25,365 nucleotides of DNA, from assembly GCA_023396415.1 (NCBI GenBank), contig JAEWWJ010000122.1, positions 1 to 25,365 on the forward strand, read 5' to 3'. The stretch is from Bacteroidota bacterium. GTDB taxonomy: Bacteria; Bacteroidota; Bacteroidia; Bacteroidales; F082. A model generated the notes under the pieces. That model was not told the origin of the DNA. It saw only the letters and a list, made by a program, of their open reading frames with translations, and ran no database searches. Below, in pieces: positions 16,773 to 23,164 of this stretch; position 1 is the stretch's first letter, and each line of letters begins with the position of its first letter. The position numbers and the translations under genes are program-made.

Positions 16773-17894
16773 TTACAATGTTTTCCTATACACCCGAAAT
16801 CTCTTGTGTAAAACTCCGTTATGGCGTTCACATTCAGCGCGCATCAAACGGTTACTTTCGAGAATCAAATGGCTGTCCACGTTTAATAATCCGGCTTCAC
16901 GCGCTTGATCGAAAAGTGTTTTTGACAAGATGGTATCCAATCCTTTTCCGCGATGCTGACGTGAAATCCCTCCCAAAAGCAGGGTGAGCAACTTGGTTTT
17001 TTTTCCTGCACGCAAGATTTTTACCCAGCCAAAAGGAAACAACCTGCCTCTGGCAGCACGAATACCATCACTGATTTCGGGCATGCTGATCACAAAAGCC
17101 ACAACTTCTTGGTTTTGATCAATGATCACTTTCACAAAGCGGTAGTCAAGAATGGGAAGATACCGGTTGGCGAAGGCGTGCATCTCCTTCTCGTCAAGAG
17201 GAATAAAACCATAAATGTTTTTATACGCTTCATTGATAAGTCTAAAAATAGGTACCACCCAAGGTTTAAGTGATTTTCTGGAGGTAAAGCGCAACAACTT
17301 AAAGTTATGATTGGCAAGAGCTCGCGTATAGACCTTATCAATGGCTTCGGGCTGTTGATCGTTAACAGGCATCAGGTAGGATACCAAATCTACTTCTTTT
17401 GAAAAACCCATTGCCTCAAGAAATTGAGGGATATAGGGAAAGTTATAGGGGGTAGCGATAACAACTTTTTCGTTAAAACCTTCCACCATTGCGCCTTGTG
17501 GTTCTTTATCAGAGAAGCCGAGCGGTCCGACCAAAATTTCCATATTTTTCGCTTTTGCCCACCGCTCCACATAGCCGATCAGGGCTTGGGCAATAGCTAA
17601 ATCTTCATAACATTCTAGAAAGCAAAACCGTGCTTTTTTTTCGTTGTGAAGGGCGTTATAACGCAAATTGATGATGCCCATTACCCTTCCGACAGGCTTT
17701 TTTCCATCGTAGGCAAGACACAGGATAGCCTCCGAAGTTTCAAATGAATTGTTTTTTTTCGGATCAAAAAACACACGATCATCGTAGTACAAGGGATGAA
17801 CCCAGTTGGGTTGTTGGTGGTGTATCTTTTCGGGGAGGAAGATAAAAGTCGTTAAATCGGCTTTCCCCTGCACTTCGCGCACTGTTATTGCCAT
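16773..17894 (-). CDS. GNAT-like acyltransferase family protein
   Basis: 373 residues from ATG 17894. A TTG start at 17912 would add six residues but overlaps the -7 box at 17910-17917, so it is rejected. The C-terminal part (about 215-373) has the GNAT fold pattern. The segment VVAFVISMPEIS is the central strand, and GGISRQHRGKGLDTILSK is the acetyl-CoA pyrophosphate loop (Q/R-x-x-G-x-G/A). A final DSHLILESNRLMRAECERH segment is followed by a strand ending RVYRKTL. The N-terminal part (about 1-200; PNWVHPLYYDDRVFFDPKKN, GPLGFSDKEPQGAMVEGF) is conserved in a Bacteroidota family of about 370 residues that I recall as YghO-like, possibly a degenerate second GNAT domain. It is cytoplasmic, with no signal peptide. 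Substrate unknown. It is a lone minus-strand gene between T9SS cargo genes. Confidence 0.78.
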   Translation of the reverse strand: MAITVREVQGKADLTTFIFLPEKIHHQQPNWVHPLYYDDRVFFDPKKNNSFETSEAILCLAYDGKKPVGRVMGIINLRYNALHNEKKARFCFLECYEDLAIAQALIGYVERWAKAKNMEILVGPLGFSDKEPQGAMVEGFNEKVVIATPYNFPYIPQFLEAMGFSKEVDLVSYLMPVNDQQPEAIDKVYTRALANHNFKLLRFTSRKSLKPWVVPIFRLINEAYKNIYGFIPLDEKEMHAFANRYLPILDYRFVKVIIDQNQEVVAFVISMPEISDGIRAARGRLFPFGWVKILRAGKKTKLLTLLLGGISRQHRGKGLDTILSKTLFDQAREAGLLNVDSHLILESNRLMRAECERHNGVLHKRFRVYRKTL

Positions 17895-17909
17895 GTGTAA
17901 ATTTTTGGC

Positions 17910-17917
17910 CAAAGTTA
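17910..17917 (-). promoter_or_regulatory. -7 promoter element for the GNAT-like gene
   Basis: The minus strand reads TAACTTTG, a full match to TAnnTTTG, 15 nt before the ATG at 17894. A TTG at 17932-17934 is a possible -33 with a short 14-nt spacer. The box decides the start in favour of 17894. Confidence 0.5.
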
Positions 17918-17991
17918 ATTTATTATTAAATCAATTGCGTGATGTTTTGTAATTGACATTGTCAGGCTATAAAGTTGGCCGCTCCTTGGTT

Positions 17992-18012
17992 TAGTTTGCA
18001 GCTACATCGCCA
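17992..18012 (+). repeat. Copy 2 of the short hairpin repeat
   Basis: It matches 16659-16679 at 17 of 21 positions and keeps the dyad TAGTT/AGCTA (one G-U pair). The two copies flank the GNAT-like gene in the same orientation. Confidence 0.4.
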
Positions 18013-18285
18013 AAATATTAACTGACTTTCTGCACTTAATCTGCTAATAATTTATAATTTAAATAGTTCATTTTACATAAGAAATAATTTTCTTCGACTT
18101 CTTTTTGTCTCTTTATGAAATGGCTAATAAAAAGAGTTACGCAAAGGAGGCACAGGGTTTCACATAGTAAATTTGTTAGAAAACGGATTGATAAATAGTG
18201 GAAAAAACCAATTGCCGACGTAATTACAAACCCTTTTCAACCCAAGAACCCCACTGCCGTTCACTGTTACACTCTTCCAACAAGT

Positions 18286-18369
18286 CATTCCGAACGCAGT
18301 GAGGAATCTCCTTGAACAGCGAGCTGAGCACAACAATAGATTTCTATTGACACTTCTGCCAAGGAGATT
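18286..18369 (+). repeat. Interspersed repeat-like element with inverted arms
   Basis: It begins CATTCCGAACGCAGTGAGGA, wording I recall from interspersed repeats of many Bacteroidota genomes. AATCTCCTTG (18305-18314) is exactly complementary to CAAGGAGATT (18360-18369). Between them is a nested 7-bp hairpin CAATAGA/TCTATTG (18334-18349). Similar elements often end with a mirror of the opening sequence; here that outer right part is missing or degenerate. Confidence 0.5.
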
Positions 18370-18403
18370 TTTCCCTCAAAACCTGCCGCATTGATTCTAT
18401 GAA

Positions 18404-18503
18404 GAGAAATCTTTTAATGTATTCATTTGCATTGGCTTTAAAAATGCAATAGCCCTTCAATGCTTCTAAGTGAATGCTATTGACAATACATTGAGAAATC
18501 TTT
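18404..18503. repeat. Small structure with terminal inverted repeats inside 11-bp direct repeats
   Basis: GAGAAATCTTT occurs at 18404-18414 and 18493-18503. Just inside the copies are AATGTATT (18416-18423) and its reverse complement AATACATT (18485-18492). The 78-bp interior also contains GCATT/AATGC segments that could extend the hairpin. The pattern is like a very small MITE with a target duplication, but the repeats are short and chance is possible. Confidence 0.35.
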
Positions 18504-18523
18504 ACAAATTGAGTGTGCAAAAA

Positions 18524-18554
18524 AAAAACGTCCCGGGGCTACCGGGACGTTTTT
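18524..18554 (-). terminator. Strong terminator of the 18576-20468 gene
   Basis: The perfect 9-bp stem ACGTCCCGG (18528-18536) / CCGGGACGT (18542-18550) has a 5-nt loop and is extended by an A-run and T-run. On the minus strand it starts about 25 bp after the stop. It may also act on the plus strand. Confidence 0.9.
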
Positions 18555-18575
18555 CAGATTACGTTGTGAAGTGAT

Positions 18576-20468
18576 TTAGTTCACTACAAATTTTCTGGTT
18601 TCTTTGTAACCGTCAATGGTAAGGGTAAAGAAATAAACCCCGGTATTGAAGGTGCTTGTGTTGATACTTACTGGGTTGAATCCTGTTGAAAGGTTGTTCA
18701 AGTTTTCGGTATAAACACGTTGTCCGGTGATTGTATGTACCTCAACTTTAGCAGTTTTTGGTGCTTTGCTCAAGTTAAGATCAATATTCATTTTATCGGA
18801 AACGGGATTTGGATATACCGATGAAAGCTCTGAAACAGGGTTGATTTGCTCATTTACGCCAATGACAACAGGAGTAACTTTAGCAACATAAATTTTGTTG
18901 TCTTGGTAAGCATGGTCATCATCCAATGCAAGGCCAACGAGGTTGTCTGCCGAATACATGGCATAGAAAGTTCCATCATAGCCTTTTGGCGCACATGTTA
19001 CAGAATAAACTTCTTCAAACAAATGGAAAATTCCACCTGAAACGTTTTCAGTTACGTAATACCAAGTACCGAAAATACCATCTTTATAGGTAGCATACAA
19101 GCTTCTGTAATTTAGTTCTTCAATCATTCTGGTTTCGTCCATGGTGGAGTAGAAAATAGCAATGCTACCATTGTTATCAACAGCAATTGACGGATGGGTT
19201 GAAAGACCTAATGTTCTATAGGCCAATACTCCGGATGCTTCAATGTCGAGAATTCCGTTGTTGTTGATGTCCGGCACATATCCAGCAACCATTCCTTTTC
19301 CTAAGGTTTCCAAATATTCTGGATCTAAGGTTTTGTGATCATTGGCAGGGTTGGTGGGGATTGGACCCATTGATTCGTTCCAATAGCCAATACCATCAGT
19401 AAAGGGGAAATAGGTATAAGATGTTCCAACTTCTGTGTGCATTACACGTGAAGTAGCCCAAACAACATGCACCATACCGTTGTTGTCAACAGTGATGTTG
19501 GCCGAATTGTCGCATGTCCATAGGGTATCGGTGGTAATGGTTGTGTTAAAGTCAAATGATGGGTAAGGATTTTCCCAAATAACTGTTTTGGTCCAGTTGG
19601 CACCATTATCTGATGATTTAATAAAAAACAGGTCAAACCATGAAGACGCAAAAAGTATTGCGACAGTGTTTCCATTTGCAGCCATGGTATAATCATCAGC
19701 AGAGATGTTGTAATTGTAATATCCGAGGTCAACTTCAGGGGGATGAGCCCAACCTTGCCAATTTTGGCCACCATCTTCGGAGCGGTTGTAAAACACTTCA
19801 TTATGGGCTGTGTTGGCAGCATCTTGATAACCGGCAATCACATGAATAACATTATGGTCTTCACCTGAAGTAGCTGTTCTGGGCCAAGTGAGATCATAAG
19901 GTGCGCCTGAAATCACTCCATGAGCCGTCCAATCGCCGGCACCTTTGGTTTCGCGGCTATATGCATTGATGCCCATTGGGGTTCCACCATGCGAAACTAA
20001 TAATTCGCCATTGGCTCCCAAAGGTGCTATGGAGGGCCATCCTGAACGGAAAGGCTCTACACGTGCTGTGGGTTGAGCCATCCAGCTGCTTCCATTGTAA
20101 TAGTTGTAACCGGTTCCACGATCGGGGAAACTTGGTGGGGTTGAATTGCCCCATGTAGCTGTTGCGACAACGGTTCCGTCAGGAAATGCTACCAAGCGGT
20201 TGGACAAAGAAGCGTTGGTTTGAAGGTCGTACTGTGTGGTCATCACAACGGCATCAGTAACGCCATTTGTACTTTTGTTGGTGACTGCACTAACAATAGC
20301 TGTTGATGGTGTAAACGACATTTCAGCAACAGGAGCTTCATTGAGGTTTCTCACCGATGTTTTAACAGATTTGTTCACATCGGGATGGCTGAGTTTTTTA
20401 TATCCGCTTTGCGCCTGAACACCGACTGCAAGGGATAAAACAATTGAAAAGAGTAGAAATTTTCTCAT
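18576..20468 (-). CDS. Secreted Asp-box protein with T9SS type A sorting domain
   Basis: 630 residues. The signal peptide is MRKFLLFSIVLSLAVGVQAQ. The body (about 60-545) is a predicted sialidase-like beta-propeller with Asp-boxes NRSEDGGQNW and KSSDNGANW. It also has repeated strand pairs such as PSIAVDNNGSIAIFYS and ANITVDNNGMVHVVWA, where a propeller blade carries a 'DNNG' turn. I see no arginine triad or nucleophile pattern sufficient to call it a sialidase. The tail (about 550-630; SVYPNPVSDKMNIDL, ITGQRVY, NTGVYFFTL) is a type A sorting domain. Its promoter and leader closely match those of the next upstream gene (20796-22823), to which the protein is also distantly similar in layout. 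A strong terminator follows, so it is a single-gene transcript. Confidence 0.9.
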   Translation of the reverse strand: MRKFLLFSIVLSLAVGVQAQSGYKKLSHPDVNKSVKTSVRNLNEAPVAEMSFTPSTAIVSAVTNKSTNGVTDAVVMTTQYDLQTNASLSNRLVAFPDGTVVATATWGNSTPPSFPDRGTGYNYYNGSSWMAQPTARVEPFRSGWPSIAPLGANGELLVSHGGTPMGINAYSRETKGAGDWTAHGVISGAPYDLTWPRTATSGEDHNVIHVIAGYQDAANTAHNEVFYNRSEDGGQNWQGWAHPPEVDLGYYNYNISADDYTMAANGNTVAILFASSWFDLFFIKSSDNGANWTKTVIWENPYPSFDFNTTITTDTLWTCDNSANITVDNNGMVHVVWATSRVMHTEVGTSYTYFPFTDGIGYWNESMGPIPTNPANDHKTLDPEYLETLGKGMVAGYVPDINNNGILDIEASGVLAYRTLGLSTHPSIAVDNNGSIAIFYSTMDETRMIEELNYRSLYATYKDGIFGTWYYVTENVSGGIFHLFEEVYSVTCAPKGYDGTFYAMYSADNLVGLALDDDHAYQDNKIYVAKVTPVVIGVNEQINPVSELSSVYPNPVSDKMNIDLNLSKAPKTAKVEVHTITGQRVYTENLNNLSTGFNPVSINTSTFNTGVYFFTLTIDGYKETRKFVVN

Positions 20469-20520
20469 GATTTGTTGATTAAGTTAATGTAAATTAATTT
20501 TTAAAAATGAAAATCGCTTA

Positions 20521-20551
20521 CAAAAGTAGGTGTTTTTTTATATGAAAGCAA
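20521..20551 (-). promoter_or_regulatory. Promoter of the 18576-20468 gene
   Basis: On the minus strand, TTG (20549-20551), a 20-nt spacer and TACTTTTG (20521-20528) form a complete Bacteroidota -33/-7 promoter. The -33 reads on as TTGCTTT, and the -7 is followed by TAAGCGA. Both extensions are shared with the promoter at 22866-22895. Confidence 0.75.
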
Positions 20552-20730
20552 CTTTGGTATAAAAATGGACCTGATGATGATGGGTTGATTCGTTTTCTTT
20601 TTAACGATGATGCGTTAACCTACAGATTATCTTGTATGACACCAACACTAAACACTTTCTCGTAAACTGTTCGTTTAAATGTACAATAACATTTAGGCTT
20701 TTTTGTAATGAAGAAAAATTGAATTGATTA

Positions 20731-20765
20731 AAAAATAAAAAGAGGCTGCTTTTTGAGCAGCCTCT
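20731..20765 (-). terminator. Terminator of the 20796-22823 gene
   Basis: The perfect 10-bp stem AGAGGCTGCT (20741-20750) / AGCAGCCTCT (20756-20765) has a 5-nt loop. On the minus strand it is followed by a T-rich tract. It starts about 30 bp after the stop. Confidence 0.9.
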
Positions 20766-20795
20766 CTTAAAGAAGTGTCTGATAAAATAGATGAA

Positions 20796-22823
20796 CTACT
20801 TAACAATCATACGTTTGGTAACTTTAACGCCATCGGCTTCAACCGTGTAAAAATAGACACCGGTGTTGAGGTCGGCAATGTTTAAAGAAAGGTTATGTTG
20901 TCCGGCTGGACGGTAGCCTTGGCTTGACTGCATTACTTTTTGACCTGTCAGGGTGTACACTGCAACATCAATGGTGCTACCTTTGGTAAGGCTCACACGA
21001 ATGTTGGTGCTGCCATCAACCACCGGGTTAGGGAAGTTTTGTCCAACTTCCAAACCTTTAGCGGCAGGCATTTCTTGGTTTCCAACTACACAGAAATCGG
21101 CATCGGTAAAGAAGAAATTGGTGATGTATTTATACACAACAGGTTGACCGGGATCAACATCTGCCGCCACCGGTTGATATGTCATAGGGATGGTGTATTT
21201 TCCATCGGCAAACAAGCTTTTTTGTGCCACGCTGGCAAAAGTAGCATTCCACATACCGGCTGAGAATAAAGTAACGTTAGTAGGAATAGGATTCGTTCCT
21301 ACGCAGGTGAGGTCGGCTGTTCCCCATGCGTTGGTACGGATACCGCGTGAGAAAATATTTGGACGTGTGTTATCAGCCACATCTTCCAGATCAGTGTCAA
21401 TCCAGCTGATAAATACAGTTTCACGATCAGGCGAAAGGGTGATTTGGATGCGGTTGTCCTCGGTATAGTCGCCCGGCCATGTGCCACGCAATTGTCTGAT
21501 ACTTCCCAATTTTACGCCATGCCATGTAGCTCCACCATCTGTGGTAAAGATATCATAGGCAGCCATTAGGTTTTCACCTGAAGAGATCGAATAAGGATTT
21601 GAACCGGTGGCACCCACAACAACAGCGATATGGAGGTTTCCATCAGCATCCACTGCTATATTTTGGTCAAAGGCTGTTGTATAAGAAATTTGATCACGTG
21701 CAGGCAGAGGTTCTTCAAAAAGCAACGCGATTTGCTCGTCGGTTAAAAGGCCGTTAACGATACCGGGAATACCATTGGGGCCTCCCATTTGGATGCCTTG
21801 TGGGTCTGACCAAGTTTCGCCCCCATCAGTGGTTTTCATGATAACAGGATAGTAACTGGGCGCACCACTGATGATGTCAACAGTTTCGTTGTCGCCTAAG
21901 AAGGAGATATAGCCAGTCATTCCGTCTTCGGAGAAAGCAACTTGAGAGTGTGACGGACGTGTAGTTGCTGCTGCAATAGGAGCATCAAGAAGTTCTTGGG
22001 TGAAAACGAAATCATTCAAATCTTCATCAAAAACGCCTTTGTTTAAAATAAGACTGCCTTGATAAACCACGGAACCCGAACTCCAATCTTGGTTAATATC
22101 AACAACATAAACTTTTCCCTGACGTGTAATTTCATAAGAATCGGGAATGTATTGGTAGTAAGGAGGGGTAGATGATTGCAGATTTTTTGTTCTGATAGAA
22201 GGATCAGCAATGTTTACTGTTCCAAAACTATAACCACCCCAGCTTTCTGTTGAGTTGGATCCATCGAGGTTTGGAGCGAAAAATTGCAGCCATGCATTGC
22301 TGAGATCAGTGTTTCCTTGAGGATTGTAAATACCATGGTTGGGATAACGTGCGGCATCGGTAAAATAAGAGCCGCCGGCATTGTTTTCGGCCACGTAGAT
22401 TTCAACCATCTTAGTCCAAGTTAGACCACCATCAGTAGAAATATCGTAACCTAAGTCGCCTGAATAACCACCCGGATCTTGTACACCACCCATACGGTGA
22501 AAGTTGGTAACAACGTTCAATTCGGGTTCGGCATGTACAATGGCTTTTTGTCCGCCACCATAACCATAACTGTATGCGTTGGCCGATGAACCGAGGTCAA
22601 TGATATTCACAATATTGGTGTTCTTGTGTGTAGGTAGAAACGCAGGAACATCAAGCTGTTGCGATGACACAACAGTGGAAGCCTTTACAGGCTCGATACC
22701 AATTTTCATTTTTTCAATGGCTTTGTGCTGGCGTTGGTTTGGTTTCAAAGTCACGGTGCTTTGTGCAACAACCAACGATCCAAAACCAAGAACAAGTCCT
22801 AAAAGTAGAGCTTTTTTCATCAT
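20796..22823 (-). CDS. Secreted Asp-box protein with T9SS type A sorting domain (paralogue A)
   Basis: 675 residues. Two in-frame ATGs open the gene (22823 and 22820); alignment of its leader with that of the 18576-20468 gene puts the second ATG in the matching position. The signal peptide runs to about residue 21 (GFGSLVVAQ). The body (about 60-590) is a predicted sialidase-like propeller with Asp-boxes DISTDGGLTW, KTTDGGETW and FTTDGGATW. It also has HGIYNPQGNTDLSNAWLQFF and PARDQISYTTAFDQNIAVDA. The tail (about 595-675; NFPNPVVDGSTNIRV, LTGQKVM, NTGVYFYTVEADG) is a type A sorting domain. The same landmarks in the same order appear in the divergent neighbour (23165-25129), so the two are paralogues. 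The function is unknown; no catalytic set is recognisable. Confidence 0.9.
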   Translation of the reverse strand: MMKKALLLGLVLGFGSLVVAQSTVTLKPNQRQHKAIEKMKIGIEPVKASTVVSSQQLDVPAFLPTHKNTNIVNIIDLGSSANAYSYGYGGGQKAIVHAEPELNVVTNFHRMGGVQDPGGYSGDLGYDISTDGGLTWTKMVEIYVAENNAGGSYFTDAARYPNHGIYNPQGNTDLSNAWLQFFAPNLDGSNSTESWGGYSFGTVNIADPSIRTKNLQSSTPPYYQYIPDSYEITRQGKVYVVDINQDWSSGSVVYQGSLILNKGVFDEDLNDFVFTQELLDAPIAAATTRPSHSQVAFSEDGMTGYISFLGDNETVDIISGAPSYYPVIMKTTDGGETWSDPQGIQMGGPNGIPGIVNGLLTDEQIALLFEEPLPARDQISYTTAFDQNIAVDADGNLHIAVVVGATGSNPYSISSGENLMAAYDIFTTDGGATWHGVKLGSIRQLRGTWPGDYTEDNRIQITLSPDRETVFISWIDTDLEDVADNTRPNIFSRGIRTNAWGTADLTCVGTNPIPTNVTLFSAGMWNATFASVAQKSLFADGKYTIPMTYQPVAADVDPGQPVVYKYITNFFFTDADFCVVGNQEMPAAKGLEVGQNFPNPVVDGSTNIRVSLTKGSTIDVAVYTLTGQKVMQSSQGYRPAGQHNLSLNIADLNTGVYFYTVEADGVKVTKRMIVK

Positions 22824-22865
22824 TTGTAGATTTAAGTTAATATTTAATCGAAAAAAATTCGCTTA

Positions 22866-22895
22866 CAAAAATAGGTATTTTTCAACGTAAAGCAA
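22866..22895 (-). promoter_or_regulatory. Promoter of the 20796-22823 gene
   Basis: On the minus strand, TTG (22893-22895), a 19-nt spacer and TATTTTTG (22866-22873) make a complete -33/-7 pair. The -33 reads on as TTGCTTT and the -7 as TTTTGTAAGCGA, as in the promoter at 20521-20551. Confidence 0.75.
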
Positions 22896-22930
22896 TGAAA
22901 CTCCAAAAACGCTTTTAAAAGATAAAATGA

Positions 22931-22965
22931 TTTGTTATGCTTTTGATGGCGTCTTGCTACTTTTG
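22931..22965 (+). promoter_or_regulatory. Possible distal rightward promoter
   Basis: TACTTTTG (22958-22965) fully matches the -7 consensus, with TTTG (22931-22934) 23 nt upstream. It would give paralogue B a ~195-nt leader. It may be chance. Confidence 0.3.
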
Positions 22966-23105
22966 TGTGGTGCTGCTGTAATGATGATCTAAAGCCTATA
23001 ATCTTTTTATAAGCGGCTTAAAACAGCTACTTTAGGGGGTTGATGATGTCATCTATGGCATATGGTGTAGTTGCTTGTTTTTTAGCAGCAAAAAAATAAT
23101 TCAAA

Positions 23106-23139
23106 TTTGATTATTCCATTCGGTTAATTCATAATTTTG
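23106..23139 (+). promoter_or_regulatory. Promoter of the 23165-25129 gene
   Basis: TTTG (23106-23109), a 22-nt spacer and TAATTTTG (23132-23139) match the Bacteroidota promoter. The box ends one base before the alternative TTG start at 23141, so that start would precede the transcript; ATG 23165 is favoured. Confidence 0.6.
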
Positions 23140-23164
23140 GTTGATAATTCAAATCCACATTCAC

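Larger units (their letters stand above)
17918..18523. other. Repeat-rich intergenic stretch of about 600 bp
   Basis: No gene is seen. From left to right it holds copy 2 of the 21-nt hairpin repeat (17992-18012). A GTTACGCAAAGGAGGCACAG segment near 18136 looks like the degenerate GCAAAG/CACAG repeats common in bacterial spacers. A CATTCCGAACGCAGTGAGG-type repeat with inverted arms follows (18286-18369). Last is a 78-bp structure with terminal inverted repeats between direct repeats (18404-18503). The concentration suggests a site where small repetitive elements accumulate. Confidence 0.55.
20469..20795. other. Intergenic stretch of 327 bp
   Basis: It holds the promoter and 52-nt leader of the 18576-20468 gene and the terminator of the 20796-22823 gene. 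The ~180 bp between them show no gene or clear structure. Confidence 0.65.
22824..23164. other. Divergent intergenic region of 341 bp between paralogues
   Basis: It contains the leftward promoter (22866-22895), the rightward promoter (23106-23139), and a second possible rightward -7 box (TACTTTTG, 22958-22965). No gene is seen. Confidence 0.65.

Noticed and set aside
18135..18165. CRISPR-like or tandem repeats in the long spacer
   Set aside because: No regularly spaced identical units are present; the segment only resembles degenerate GCAAAG/CACAG spacer repeats.
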